Shown here: piece after piece, positions 36,148 to 44,990 of the stretch
Numbering within the stretch: the stretch's first letter is position 1
Layout: each line of letters starts with the position of its first letter
DNA from: Rhodopirellula halodulae
GTDB lineage: Bacteria; Planctomycetota; Planctomycetia; Pirellulales; Pirellulaceae
Assembly: GCF_020966775.1 (NCBI RefSeq)
Contig: NZ_JAJKFV010000011.1
Coordinates: 599,820 to 663,819, forward strand
Direction of reading: 5' to 3'
Length of the DNA: 64,000 bases
Made by a program: the position numbers and the translations under genes
The notes under the pieces: model-generated
What the model saw: only the letters and a program-made list of their open reading frames with translations
Told to the model about the DNA's origin: nothing
Databases searched by the model: none

Positions 36148-38163
36148 TCACTCGCCAGCGACTTTCACAGCGGCTCGGTGGTCTTGAGAGTTCACACCGA
36201 AGTCGATGTAAGACCGGAAGCCCATGCCAAGCGTGTTCGGAGGCATCTCGACTCGCTCGATGATCGGCGTTCGACGACCGTTCAGAAACACGATCTCGAA
36301 CGCAGGCAGCACCTGCGGATTGGCGAAGAGATACCACGCTGCAGCACTGGCACCGGGGTAGTAGCTGTCCGACAGATGTGGCGTGCTGATGATCCGGTAC
36401 TTGTTGCGGTGAGGGTTGTCGACAGGAATTTTTGTCGGCGACCCTTGCGCGTCGATCATTAGCTGCGACGAACCCATCAACAGTTCAGCTTCAGTTTCCA
36501 ACTCCACCGGCACAACCAAGTACTCAGGCCGGATGTTAATCGGCTTTTGATCTTTGGGCTTGCCGCCAGGACCAGCTTTCTGCTTGCGGAAGGTTGTCTT
36601 GGCAACGGTCAGTGCATCCGGGCCGAACTTAGTGTCCGCTCCCTGCAACAAGTTGGCGTTGGCGGACGAGAAGAAGCCAGCGTTCTTGAGCAGCAGTGTG
36701 AAGAACAAGTCGTCGATGGACTCCGCACCCGATCGTCCCATTTGCCGCGGGATATCCATGAACGCTGACAGGTCATCGTTGATGATGTCGTGCCGGGTCA
36801 GCGTAAGGATCTGACCGTAGGTGTCAGCCTTGTTCGAGTACTTCTGTTCGGACAGTTTGCCGTGTTTCAATTCGCCATCGGGAGCAACCTGCTCAAACCC
36901 GCCAGTGCCAAGCAAACGGTATCGAGCCACCTCCTTAAAATCGGTGACGGTTCCGACGCTGCAAAGATCGAACGCGGCGATCGGCGTGTTTTGATAGGCG
37001 GCCAGCAACGTCTTGTTCATGACGTTTTCCATGATGCTGGGTAGACTCATGGAACTGAAACCCGCTCGAATGGTTGCCGTACCATCGCCAAAGACGCGAG
37101 GCACGTCGATGCCTTCCATCCGAGCGCACTCGGCGACGAGTTCACGCAAGCCGATGTGACGTAGCGGGTTGGCGGCGTTGAGCGTCTTTTCGCCATAGCT
37201 GGCCAGCAGCGTTTTTTCTTCGATGCCGACCGACAGACAGGCGGCAGCTTCGAGGACCTCGCGACTGTAGCGTGGTGAGTTTTGCGTCTGTTCGGGAGCC
37301 TTGGGGCGTTCGCTTCTCAGCACGGCGAGTTCCGTTTTGGTGGTGGACCAGCCTTGCTCGATCGCGTCGGCTTCGATATCGGCGTGATTGCCCGCACAGA
37401 CTTTGCGAATACCTGCGATGCGACGGGATTCCGCCGCGGCCTCAGCTCGCATGTCATTCACCGGTGAAGCGGTGGCTGTTTTGCTTCCGGACTTTGGCTT
37501 CGTGCTCATGTTCAAGCTTGCGTTGACGGGTTCGAGGTCGTCGGTGTCTTCATCCGTGTCGCTGGGGTCATCACCGTCGGCGTAGTTTTCGGCAGCGACG
37601 CGAGCCTCGGTGTCGTCGTCAGCACCCAAAGCGACGAACGAAACCTCGCCCAGCGTGGACTTGCGAGCGACATAGACTGGCCCTTTGATCTCGCGACCGT
37701 TGGCGTTCGCCGTCTTGCCTTCTGGGATGAAGACAACCTTGTCGGCACTCGCCCCCAGCGATGCTTGCCAAGGGAATCCGTTCTCACTGGTCGCGATCAC
37801 TTCCTGCGCGGTCGCACCGACACCGGAAATGACGCCGGCGACTTCGAGCGACTTGTCGGTGATCGCAATGTCGTCTGTATGTCCGACAATGCTGCCCCGA
37901 TCGTGGTCTTTCAAGATCGGTCGCGACTTGCGAGTCACTCGCATGCCAGCCAAGTCAACGACAACCGGATATGGCCAACCGCCCAACCGCATCGCACCGC
38001 CGGTGTACGCGGTCATCGAAAACTTACGCAGCGACGGCTTGCCTTCTTCTGGCGTTTCGGCCGCGGCGAGCGTGATCGTCGCGGCGTCATCACAAACGAT
38101 TCGCAGCGAACTAGGGACGGATTCAGCGTCGGCTTCAAGCGGCGCGTGCTGTGTCTTCGGCAT
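36148..38163 (-). CDS. Fused prohead protease and major capsid protein
   Basis: 671 residues from the ATG at 38163, preceded by GGAAGA; it overlaps the portal 3' end. The N-terminal 210 residues match HK97/Mu-type prohead proteases: PILKDHDRGSIVGHTD with the catalytic His region, then PWQASLGASAD with the likely Ser, and LGEVSFVALGADDD. An acidic linker (GDDPSDTDEDTDDLEP) follows. A scaffold-like helical segment (about 235-330) and a HK97-fold capsid domain lie in the C-terminal half (LRELVAECARMEG, YQILTLTRHDIINDDL, GASAAAWYLFANPQ, FIVFLNGRRTP-like end). In most phages these are two genes. Cleavage between the halves would release mature capsid. Confidence 0.86.
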   Translation of the reverse strand: MPKTQHAPLEADAESVPSSLRIVCDDAATITLAAAETPEEGKPSLRKFSMTAYTGGAMRLGGWPYPVVVDLAGMRVTRKSRPILKDHDRGSIVGHTDDIAITDKSLEVAGVISGVGATAQEVIATSENGFPWQASLGASADKVVFIPEGKTANANGREIKGPVYVARKSTLGEVSFVALGADDDTEARVAAENYADGDDPSDTDEDTDDLEPVNASLNMSTKPKSGSKTATASPVNDMRAEAAAESRRIAGIRKVCAGNHADIEADAIEQGWSTTKTELAVLRSERPKAPEQTQNSPRYSREVLEAAACLSVGIEEKTLLASYGEKTLNAANPLRHIGLRELVAECARMEGIDVPRVFGDGTATIRAGFSSMSLPSIMENVMNKTLLAAYQNTPIAAFDLCSVGTVTDFKEVARYRLLGTGGFEQVAPDGELKHGKLSEQKYSNKADTYGQILTLTRHDIINDDLSAFMDIPRQMGRSGAESIDDLFFTLLLKNAGFFSSANANLLQGADTKFGPDALTVAKTTFRKQKAGPGGKPKDQKPINIRPEYLVVPVELETEAELLMGSSQLMIDAQGSPTKIPVDNPHRNKYRIISTPHLSDSYYPGASAAAWYLFANPQVLPAFEIVFLNGRRTPIIERVEMPPNTLGMGFRSYIDFGVNSQDHRAAVKVAGE

Positions 38164-39628
38164 TGTCTTCCGTGACCTTCGTTGAGGGATTGGTTTCAGT
38201 TTCATCGCTGGCCGACAGACCAAGCTCACGCATCAGCGACACTTCTTTGGCACGCTGTTTGAGTTCCGTCTCCCAATCACGCCCCTGCCGCGCAAATTCG
38301 ATGGCCAGAGTGGTCGTATGATTCGAGAGACGGATCTTCTGGGCATTGGCTTCTTTGGCGGGATCCACATGCTCGTGACCATCCCAAAACCATTGGTGCT
38401 CGAACGTCGAATCGAGCGTGCGAAGCGAGTTGGGCAGATAGCCCTCGATGAGAATGGCTTCGCGAAGCCAAGCACTCAAAACGCGATCCAGAACGACGCG
38501 AGCGAGTTGGGTTTGCTCAACACGGATCGACTTGAAGTAGGTTTGATGATCGAGACGCCCACTCGCGTAGTTGTAGCCCGAAGAATTTCCGGCAGCGACG
38601 TTGAAGGGCATGTTCAAACAACGAGCGATTTCGTTGAGGATCTCTTTCTTGAACTCTGCGTAGGTGGTCGAAGGTTGCTCCGACCTCATTTGAGCCATCT
38701 TCCAGCCACCGGGCATCGTGAGCAGCATGCGCTTCTCAAGTTCGATCGGCTCGAATGGTTCGGCCGCGTCGGCTTCGCCATTGGCCGGCGCGTCCGTGTA
38801 GAGGATGCCGGCAAAGTCAGCCGCGGTTTCGGCAGCCGCAAGTACTGCAAGTGTGAAGCGACGAAGTTGTGCGAATAGAGGCAACGCCGGCGTGATATCG
38901 GGAATACCGCGAATCTGACCCGGCCGATCGCAGCGGAAGTAGTGAAGCACCGCGGTGGCCGGCACCGTGTCAAACTCTTCGTCGATCGTAAACGTAACAT
39001 CGCCAGGATGTTCGCGAAGCACGTCGTAGCTGAGCGGGTTTCCGTCGGTATCAAACTGGATTCCGTCGATGTATCGTGTTCGGTCCGCTACCAACGTCGG
39101 CGAGGCCACTTGGTCGGCTTCGATCAATCGCACGTCGAGCTTCACAGTCGCGTCGACGCGTTCGTTGCTGGTCAGCAAACCAAACGATTCGCCATCCGAA
39201 ACGCGGGCGAGTCGCATCGTCCGTAGTTTTTCTGCAAGCCCAACTGCCTCGGCCCAAGCGAAAAACTCCGCTTCAACGAAACGATTCGCCGCATCATCTG
39301 GCGTTAGCATTTGCAGTCGCGGCCCTGTGCCAACCACGTCATTGGCGAGGGTCAGCGTGATCCCGCGGGCGTAACTGTTATTTGCAACCTCGTATCGCGA
39401 CCGATTGCGAAGTGTTCGACGCACATCGGGGCTATTCGCTGCAGCGGACGACAAACCATCGGCTCGCGCCCAATGTTTCATGTTGTCGAGCGTCGTATTC
39501 GCGGCGTCGTACTTCGCACGAAGCCGCGAAAAGAAGGGCTGCCGGGGCGAGCGTCCCGGCGCGGATGAAGAGCGGGAAGCTCCGCCGCGCCATGCTTGCT
39601 CGATAATCCCTGACAAACGCTTCAACAT
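38135..39628 (-). CDS. Phage portal protein (lambda gpB family)
   Basis: 497 residues, lambda-type portal: YDAANTTLDNMKHWARADG, RNRSRYEVANNSYARGIT, NDVVGTGPRLQ, HYFRCDRPGQIRGIPDITPAL, and LNMPFNVAAGNSSGYNYASGRLDHQ. It forms the dodecameric vertex through which DNA is packed and ejected. It follows the small head-joining gene and overlaps the protease-capsid gene by 29 bases. Starting ATG at 39628. Confidence 0.92.
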   Translation of the reverse strand: MLKRLSGIIEQAWRGGASRSSSAPGRSPRQPFFSRLRAKYDAANTTLDNMKHWARADGLSSAAANSPDVRRTLRNRSRYEVANNSYARGITLTLANDVVGTGPRLQMLTPDDAANRFVEAEFFAWAEAVGLAEKLRTMRLARVSDGESFGLLTSNERVDATVKLDVRLIEADQVASPTLVADRTRYIDGIQFDTDGNPLSYDVLREHPGDVTFTIDEEFDTVPATAVLHYFRCDRPGQIRGIPDITPALPLFAQLRRFTLAVLAAAETAADFAGILYTDAPANGEADAAEPFEPIELEKRMLLTMPGGWKMAQMRSEQPSTTYAEFKKEILNEIARCLNMPFNVAAGNSSGYNYASGRLDHQTYFKSIRVEQTQLARVVLDRVLSAWLREAILIEGYLPNSLRTLDSTFEHQWFWDGHEHVDPAKEANAQKIRLSNHTTTLAIEFARQGRDWETELKQRAKEVSLMRELGLSASDETETNPSTKVTEDNAEDTARAA

Positions 39629-39691
39629 CCGTGTTGTAATCCTATTGCCGTCCCCGGCAGCCCTGTGCTCATCGCGAACCGAAAAGAAAGA

Positions 39692-39889
39692 TCAGCCAGC
39701 CGAAGGCGGCACGATCTTGTTAAAACGCAAACCGCGATTGGGTTTGCGAACCGCGCCCTTGCCAGCGAGATGCTTGTCCGCAGCAATCTGCTCCGTCAGC
39801 TTGTGCTGCTCAACCGACCCCGCATCCCCCGAAGCCTTCGCAAGCCCCGCAGCGTTTTCACGGATTACATCTTTCAACTCTTCAGGCAT
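39692..39889 (-). CDS. Small head-tail joining (gpW-position) protein
   Basis: 65 residues, helical N-terminus followed by a basic tail (KHLAGKGAVRKPNRGLRF, KIVPPS). It lies between terminase and portal, exactly where lambda W is. The pattern QHKLTEQIAADKHLA and the RFNKIVPP ending is familiar from proteins at this site in other phages. A conserved GTACA-type element precedes it at 39926-39957. Confidence 0.65.
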   Translation of the reverse strand: MPEELKDVIRENAAGLAKASGDAGSVEQHKLTEQIAADKHLAGKGAVRKPNRGLRFNKIVPPSAG

Positions 39890-39925
39890 GGTTTGCTTTT
39901 GATTAGAAACATTGCTTCATCCCTG

Positions 39926-39957
39926 GTTACCTATGCCGTAGGAGGCGAGACTTGTAC
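39926..39957 (-). promoter_or_regulatory. GTACA-N14-CGGC element, copy A
   Basis: Reading the minus strand, GTACA is followed after exactly 14 bases by CGGCATAGGTAAC, about 40 bases before the gpW-position gene. The same two blocks at the same spacing occur at 54947 (copy B, minus) and 43623 (copy C, plus). It sits in the late operon between terminase and the next gene, so it could be an internal promoter or a cis-acting leader. Confidence 0.55.
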
Positions 39958-39980
39958 GCGAATATTGAGAAAGGCTTGAT

Positions 39981-42248
39981 TTAGTTCCGTTTTCGTTTTT
40001 GCAGCTCTTTGAAACTGACTCGCTCGCGTCGGCGAGTTGGTTCCACATCGGTGCCAAACAACAGCGCGCCTTGCATCGAAGCGGCGACGGCACAACCAAC
40101 GAGGCAGTCGAGCCAGTGGTTATCGGGCTGTTCGGGTCGGGCTTTCCATTCGTCAACAGTCCGACCGCGGCCTTCTGTTTTGATGAAGTATTCGGCGGTG
40201 ATTTGTTCGGCGAACATTCGATGCGTTTCGGCTTGGTTGCCGTAAACGGACAGGCAACCACGATCGCCCATCGCGACAGCGAGCCTCGCGTGCGTGAATG
40301 ACTTCCACCAATTCGTGTCGTAGATGATGTGGCGAATTGCACGTTTCCCGTGGACACTGGGGATTCGCCAGTTCAAACCAACGCGGTCACCGGGGCGGCG
40401 TTTGTATTCGCTGAATGGATTCGAGGACGCACCGACGAAACGTCCGTGCGAAGGCAATAGGATCGAAGCATGTGGGCTTTGCCGACAGAATTGATAGACC
40501 ACGTTCGTGGAGTGTCCCCAGTTGGCGTCGATCAAGCACCGCCCAATCTTCATTGCCGCACCATCGTCACGTTGCCATTCACGACCAAGCAAATCTTCGG
40601 TGAGCGATTCGAGCCCGGCATAGATACTGCCTTCGAGTCCTGTGCCGTCCGCAGCGGTTGCCAGCGTGTGGCGTGCATCGCGAAGCGTGTAGTACGCTCG
40701 GCTCTGGTCGGGATACGCCCCGTAGTCGAGAACGTAGCCCGTGAAATCGTCTTCCCATGCGGCGACCACAAAGAACAAGAGTTTTTGCTGCACGTCGATA
40801 AACGCAGTGAGATGGTTCGCCGAAATCGGAACGCAGCGTCGTTCGAGTCCGTTGATTTTGCCAGCGACCTGCTCGGCCGTAAGTTGGTCGGCATCGACGC
40901 GTTCTTCCGGCAGTGGTTCATTCTGATACTCCGCGAAGAATGCCGCTTCGTCTTGTAGCTTCAAATTCATTGCGTGCTGGATCGCGGACAGCTCGTCGTG
41001 ATTGAAACGTTCTTTCCACGCGACATCGGCACCCTCGTCCATCGCCCGCCGGTTCTCGCGATAGAACTCGGTTCCGGCCGCGCCGCCGTCGCCGGCTCGC
41101 AAACCTTCGGCACGGATTTCCGCGTAGCGTTCCCATAGCGTTTCATTTGTTGGAAATGAGTTCACCATTCGCGTTCGCGCACCGTTCCATTCCGGATGTT
41201 TGTCGCGATCGAGAATGTTGTCGGCCATGTCGCCGGGACGAATGACCGTGCAGGGCATGATGCCCGAGATCTTTTTACCTGGGCCGGCGAGTCCGAGCAC
41301 CGCGCCGGCGAGGATCGCTTCGCGGTTGGCACATTGCGAAAGCGAACGAGCCGACTCGTCCGTTTGCGGGTCATCGAGCACGACCAACGAAGGTCGAACC
41401 GTTCGTCCATCGGGCCGCTTGAACTTCATTCCACGAATGCGTCCGGTCAGGCCGGCAACTTTGATGATCGCACCGCTCGCTTTGCTGTTAGCGATGGTTG
41501 GCAGGACAACTTCTTTCGCCGTCCATCCAATTTGCGTGCGTTTGCCTTGATAGAGCTGCCCGTTGGCTCGGTTTGAGATTCCGTCCAACGCCTGAATTGG
41601 AAAGCAGACTTCCGGGTAGTCGGCCAACAAAATTTCATTGGCATCGAGTTCCGTTTTGATCGAGTCGAGCATGTCGCATGCGTGGCCTTCGTCGCTGCCG
41701 ATCAAACATACGAAATCTCGGTAACCGTTTAGCACTGCCCAGATGCACGCAACCTCGGCCAGCGAACTTTTTCCACTACCGCGAGCCATCGCGAGTGAGA
41801 ACAGACCACCACGAACGACCGCTTCTTCGATGCGCTCAATCACCTTCAAGTGATCCGGCGACCATTGCAGATGAAACGTCAGCGAGAAATAGGCTTCGCA
41901 AAAGTATCGAAAACTACTGGCGGCCTTCGCTTTTCGCCGCGGATCCTCGATCACTGGCAAGTCACCGATGTCGCGACCGGCCAATGCGATCGCTGCATTG
42001 CGGGCGCGGGCTTTGTCTTTGACCTTGCCGTACGGATCCTCGTCGGCCGGCGGCTTCGGACGATGGCGTTCTTCGACTAGCCAAGCGGTGAAGCGGAGGA
42101 GGTCAACATGCGTTCCGTCTCCGATGCGATTTCCAGCTCGCGTTCGATAGCGATAGAGCTGGCGTTCGTTGATCACCTCACCGAACGGCGTGCTATTGAG
42201 CGTCCTGCAGCACTCGCTCGGTTTCATTCGTCGCGGGTCAGTCGCCAC
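39981..42248 (-). CDS. Terminase large subunit (GpA-like)
   Basis: About 755 residues from the GTG at 42248, chosen because AGGAGA precedes it by six bases; no ribosome site precedes an ATG at 42227. The ATPase Walker A is AMARGSGKSSLAE, Walker B is LVVLDDPQTDES, and the coupling region KISGIMPCTVIRPGD follows. The C-terminal nuclease region (residues about 480-720) includes LTAFIDVQQKLLFFVV and NWGHSTNVVYQF. The first 70 residues resemble the small neighbour at 42238 (R-AG-x-I-DGT-x-L-F/Y-TAWL-E-HR), so a DNA-binding segment is duplicated. Packs the phage genome. Confidence 0.9.
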   Translation of the reverse strand: MATDPRRMKPSECCRTLNSTPFGEVINERQLYRYRTRAGNRIGDGTHVDLLRFTAWLVEERHRPKPPADEDPYGKVKDKARARNAAIALAGRDIGDLPVIEDPRRKAKAASSFRYFCEAYFSLTFHLQWSPDHLKVIERIEEAVVRGGLFSLAMARGSGKSSLAEVACIWAVLNGYRDFVCLIGSDEGHACDMLDSIKTELDANEILLADYPEVCFPIQALDGISNRANGQLYQGKRTQIGWTAKEVVLPTIANSKASGAIIKVAGLTGRIRGMKFKRPDGRTVRPSLVVLDDPQTDESARSLSQCANREAILAGAVLGLAGPGKKISGIMPCTVIRPGDMADNILDRDKHPEWNGARTRMVNSFPTNETLWERYAEIRAEGLRAGDGGAAGTEFYRENRRAMDEGADVAWKERFNHDELSAIQHAMNLKLQDEAAFFAEYQNEPLPEERVDADQLTAEQVAGKINGLERRCVPISANHLTAFIDVQQKLLFFVVAAWEDDFTGYVLDYGAYPDQSRAYYTLRDARHTLATAADGTGLEGSIYAGLESLTEDLLGREWQRDDGAAMKIGRCLIDANWGHSTNVVYQFCRQSPHASILLPSHGRFVGASSNPFSEYKRRPGDRVGLNWRIPSVHGKRAIRHIIYDTNWWKSFTHARLAVAMGDRGCLSVYGNQAETHRMFAEQITAEYFIKTEGRGRTVDEWKARPEQPDNHWLDCLVGCAVAASMQGALLFGTDVEPTRRRERVSFKELQKRKRN

Positions 42249-42555
42249 GGTGCATCTCCTGTAAGAGCCAAGCGGTGTAGACGACCAGGTTGATCGTGCC
42301 ATCAACGTTTGTCGGTGCGCCGGCTTCTAGATCGGCGGCGATTTGTTCCTCTGGAACGCGCTGGCGGTACGCGTTGCTCAACAACTTCGAAAGTTGCTCG
42401 ACCGAAAGTTTGGTCGGGTCAACATTCTCTCGTTTGCCTTCCATGTCGGGATCCGTGGGTTGGTTCGCAACTCGCCGCACACGTTGGCGGCTGTCGCGTT
42501 TGTTTGCATGTTTGGCATCGTCGGCCGCATGTTTGGGCCGGCGACGTTGGGCCAA
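42238..42555 (-). CDS. Small terminase-like DNA-binding protein
   Basis: 105 residues. Basic N-terminus (MAQRRRPKHAADDAKHANKR), then a helical domain (LSVEQLSKLLSNAYRQRVPEEQIAADLEAG). The C-terminal NVDGTINLVVYTAWLLQEMHRGD mirrors the start of the large terminase. Overlaps the terminase start by 11 bases and is the first gene of the late operon. Probably recognises the packaging site. The identification rests on position and this local resemblance. Confidence 0.6.
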   Translation of the reverse strand: MAQRRRPKHAADDAKHANKRDSRQRVRRVANQPTDPDMEGKRENVDPTKLSVEQLSKLLSNAYRQRVPEEQIAADLEAGAPTNVDGTINLVVYTAWLLQEMHRGD

Positions 42556-42617
42556 AACTGGCGGCGTGCGCGGGTGAAAAGAAACCTGGGAATTACTGAA
42601 ACATTACTTCCGGACTT

Positions 42618-42653
42618 CGCTTGAGGTGTCTCGAAACGCATGGCTCATGTGTG
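42618..42653 (+). promoter_or_regulatory. 36-bp promoter-like element, copy 1
   Basis: First of five near-identical 36-bp elements on the forward strand. CGCTTGA at the 5' end and ATGGCTCATGTGTG at the 3' end, with fixed spacing. The next gene (amidoligase) starts 38 bases after the element. Upstream AT-rich conservation (GGAATTACTG) extends it. Confidence 0.8.
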
Positions 42654-42691
42654 TCAACGAAACGAATTACACGCCTTTTGGAGACACACGA

Positions 42692-43549
42692 ATGAACGCC
42701 AACGACATCGCCTTCGGTATCGAAATCGAAACCCACATGCCTGGCACCGACCGCACGCCGATCGGTGGATACCACAACGGATTGCCGGTCGCTTGGCTGC
42801 CCGCGGGTTGGAAAGCAGAGCGCGACGGCAGCATCCGCACGCCGGCCGGACGCAAACCATGCGAGTTTGTATCTCCGGTTCTTCGCGGCTACGAAGGACT
42901 CGCCAACGTAGAGACCGCGGTGGACGCGATCAAAGAACGCGGCGCACGGGTTAACGAATCTTGCGGCCTGCACGTAACGGTTTCCTGGAACGGCGACGCC
43001 GCGGCCTTGGCCCGACTGATTTCGCTGATCGCGAACCACGAACGAGCCATCTACGCTTCGACCGGCACCAAACGCCGCGAACGAACCCACTGGGCAAAGC
43101 AAATCAAAAGCTACGGCAATAAAGACGCCGCGAAGACCCGCTGCGAACGAGACCGCTACCACCTTCTCAACCTCACGCACCTGGCCGCCGGCCGAAACCG
43201 AATCGAGATTCGGGCCTTCGCCGGAACGCTCAACAAGACGAAACTGATCGGATACATCCAAATGATTTTGGGCTTGGTAGAACTCGCCCTCAATACGAAA
43301 CGCTGCAGCGGATGGGATTACGCCAAGAAGCCTGGCACGAAGAGTTGCTGGGACCGACCGGATGCCGGCCACGGCGAAACGGAACTCAACCGGCTCTTCT
43401 ACCGCCTCGGATGGACCAAGGGTTGGTACAAGGGCGAACTTCGCAACAAACGCTTCGGCGAACTTTCCTCCGCCGAACAAACCTGCGACTGGAAGCCAGT
43501 CAAAAAGAAGCTTCTTGAGTTGGCCCGCAAATACGACCAGGCGGTCTAA
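42692..43549 (+). CDS. Putative amidoligase enzyme
   Basis: 285 residues from an ATG preceded by GGAG; a longer frame starts within the 36-bp element and is not needed. The ATP-grasp-like amidoligase-2 features are visible: FGIEIETHMPG at the N-terminus, EFVSPVLRG, SCGLHVTVSWNG with the paired Cys-His, and RIEIRAFAGTLN. It would form amide bonds on a small molecule or a protein; the substrate is unknown. It is the first of a set of forward genes opposite the late and early operons, and is followed by a terminator. Confidence 0.85.
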   Translation: MNANDIAFGIEIETHMPGTDRTPIGGYHNGLPVAWLPAGWKAERDGSIRTPAGRKPCEFVSPVLRGYEGLANVETAVDAIKERGARVNESCGLHVTVSWNGDAAALARLISLIANHERAIYASTGTKRRERTHWAKQIKSYGNKDAAKTRCERDRYHLLNLTHLAAGRNRIEIRAFAGTLNKTKLIGYIQMILGLVELALNTKRCSGWDYAKKPGTKSCWDRPDAGHGETELNRLFYRLGWTKGWYKGELRNKRFGELSSAEQTCDWKPVKKKLLELARKYDQAV

Positions 43550-43573
43550 CCGCGGACGGCCTTCCGCCCCTCC

Positions 43574-43611
43574 AACGCCGCGATGTATCTCGCGGCGTTT
43601 CTTTGGTTTTG
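43574..43611 (+). terminator. Terminator after amidoligase
   Basis: AACGCCGCGA (43574-43583) pairs with TCGCGGCGTT (43590-43599) over a six-base loop, then TTCTTTGGTTTT. It closes the first of five forward modules. Confidence 0.8.
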
Positions 43612-43622
43612 CGGGGGCACGT

Positions 43623-43654
43623 GTACATCGTGTCGCGTCAACGGCGTATGTGAC
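43623..43654 (+). promoter_or_regulatory. GTACA-N14-CGGC element, copy C
   Basis: GTACA at 43623-43627, 14 bases, then CGGCGTATGTGAC at 43642-43654. It lies immediately after the amidoligase terminator and points towards the next small gene, whose start is 185 bases downstream. See copies at 39926 and 54947, which have a closely similar box. Confidence 0.5.
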
Positions 43655-43757
43655 TAATAGCGGGCCACTGTTTTGCAACGCGACAGACGCCGCAGTTTCG
43701 GGCCACGTCGGCGAGATCGAGAAACATTCAAAAAGACTGCGAATTGCTGGCTGGCTT

Positions 43758-43793
43758 CGCTTGATGTGTTTTGAAACGCATGGCTCATGTGTG
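43758..43793 (+). promoter_or_regulatory. 36-bp promoter-like element, copy 2
   Basis: CGCTTGA...ATGGCTCATGTGTG with the same internal spacing as copy 1. AAACATTCAAAAAGACTG lies upstream. The following gene starts 45 bases after the element. Confidence 0.8.
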
Positions 43794-43838
43794 GTCATAC
43801 GAAACGGCTTTTTCATTCACCCAAACGGAGACACAAAC

Positions 43839-44114
43839 ATGACCATCGACCAACTGATCGGATTGCTCGAAGAATACCGCGACGAACATGGACCGGACGC
43901 CGAAGTGCGCTTGATGACGCAAGAGAACTGGCCCTTCGAAAACCGGATTACCGGAATCACGAGCGGCACGGAGATGAATGAAGCCAGCGAAGACGACCCC
44001 AGCGAGTACTTCGATGACCAAGACGTCGCCGAAGACGCGATCGTCTACATCGTCGAAGGAGGCCAGATTTGCTACGGCAGCAAGCGGGCCTGGGAAACGT
44101 GCCGCGATTGCTAA
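43839..44114 (+). CDS. Small acidic phage protein, unknown function
   Basis: 91 residues, strongly acidic (EASEDDPSEYFDDQDVAEDAIV), with GGAG nine bases before the ATG. N-terminus MTIDQLIGLLEEYRDEHG. The composition recalls anti-restriction DNA mimics, but no family is recognised. It lies alone in a forward module between elements 2 and 3. A conserved 20-codon open frame starting in element 2 ends in the overlap TGA/ATG with this start. Confidence 0.6.
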   Translation: MTIDQLIGLLEEYRDEHGPDAEVRLMTQENWPFENRITGITSGTEMNEASEDDPSEYFDDQDVAEDAIVYIVEGGQICYGSKRAWETCRDC

Positions 44115-44166
44115 ACGCGGCAAGCGAAAGCGAGTTCGGGAAACATTCAAAAACTTTCCCGAACTC

Positions 44167-44202
44167 CGCTTGCTGTGTCTGAAATCGCATGGCTCATGTG
44201 TG
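44167..44202 (+). promoter_or_regulatory. 36-bp promoter-like element, copy 3
   Basis: CGCTTGC variant at the 5' end, ATGGCTCATGTGTG at the 3' end, same spacing. The following gene starts 44 bases downstream. AAACATTCAAAAACTTTCCC precedes it. Confidence 0.8.
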
Positions 44203-44246
44203 TCAACGCAGACGCTTTTCCCTTTTCCAACAACGGAGCCCCAACC

Positions 44247-44456
44247 ATGGCAAAGAACACCGCTCGAGTCGAAGACGCTTACACCACCGCGCATGTCCGG
44301 GCTTTGACCTTGCTCGAAGACCTTCACCAAATCGTCGAAGACATGCCGGCCCCCGATGCCGACCATCCCATCAATTGGGAACACGTCGGTTCGCTTCAAC
44401 ACCTTTCCGAACGGCTCAAGGAATTGAAAGACTTCGTTGCTCCGGCCGGCGAATAG
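44247..44456 (+). CDS. Small helical phage protein (paralogue of 46284 gene)
   Basis: 69 residues, predicted mainly helical (AHVRALTLLEDLHQIVEDMPAPD, INWEHVGSLQHLSERLKELKDFV). It aligns with the protein encoded at 46284, sharing AH, M-x-x-P-D, W-x-H-V and L-x-E positions. There is GGAG upstream of the ATG. Function unknown. It is followed by a strong terminator and is the only gene of the third forward module. Confidence 0.65.
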   Translation: MAKNTARVEDAYTTAHVRALTLLEDLHQIVEDMPAPDADHPINWEHVGSLQHLSERLKELKDFVAPAGE

Positions 44457-44475
44457 ATTCTCGCCCGCAACCTTT

Positions 44476-44506
44476 CGGCCGCGCTCGACAGCGCGGCCGT
44501 TTTTCG
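44476..44506 (+). terminator. Terminator after third forward module
   Basis: CGGCCGCGC (44476-44484) pairs with GCGCGGCCG (44491-44499) over a six-base loop, followed by TTTTTCG. Confidence 0.82.
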
Positions 44507-44649
44507 TTGAATCGCCGCCGACGTTGGCCCGTGTCGCGAGCTGTTGCCAACAAGCAGCAAACCATGCCGACATCTCTTTCCGGGCCACAAACGCAAACGT
44601 CCGCGGAACTTGAAAACATCGCAAAAGACTGAGAATTACTGCCGAGAAT

Positions 44650-44685
44650 CGCTTGAGCTGTTTCCAGATGCATGGCTCATGTGTG
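44650..44685 (+). promoter_or_regulatory. 36-bp promoter-like element, copy 4
   Basis: CGCTTGA and ATGGCTCATGTGTG boxes at the same spacing, with GAATTACTG upstream as in copy 1. The following gene starts 53 bases downstream. This copy reads as MAHVC then a stop, so a conserved leader peptide is not its function. Confidence 0.8.
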
Positions 44686-44738
44686 TTAACGCCAAACGGC
44701 AAAACGTTTTCAAAACCCTTTTCACGAGAGACAAAACC

Positions 44739-44990
44739 ATGGCCATGAACGAAACGAAAAAAGCGAAGGTCGCCGCTCTTCGCACCGAGATGCGAAAGCT
44801 CGACCCCGAAACGTATCAGGAGATTCGTCAGTCGTATTACAAGATCGCCGAGGAGCTTCGTCCCTTGGTCGACGCCCTTGAAAAGGCTGACGCGGACCTG
44901 GGACCGGACGGCCCGCTTTTGGAAGAGCACTACATCTTTTGCGAGATGCTCGAACGGCTCAACAAGAGCCTTCTTGGCGGGGTTGTTTAA
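44739..44990 (+). CDS. Small phage protein, unknown function
   Basis: 83 residues from the ATG at 44739; predicted helical coiled coil (MNETKKAKVAALRTEMRKLDPETYQ, YYKIAEELRPLVDALEKADADLGP). The ribosome site is a weak GAGAG. First gene of the fourth forward module, whose next member is 150 bases downstream. No family recognised. Confidence 0.55.
   Translation: MAMNETKKAKVAALRTEMRKLDPETYQEIRQSYYKIAEELRPLVDALEKADADLGPDGPLLEEHYIFCEMLERLNKSLLGGVV

Noticed and set aside
42593..43816. A 407-residue minus-strand open frame over the amidoligase
   Set aside because: Shadow frame of a GC-rich gene; it crosses a terminator and two promoter-like elements and has no family resemblance.
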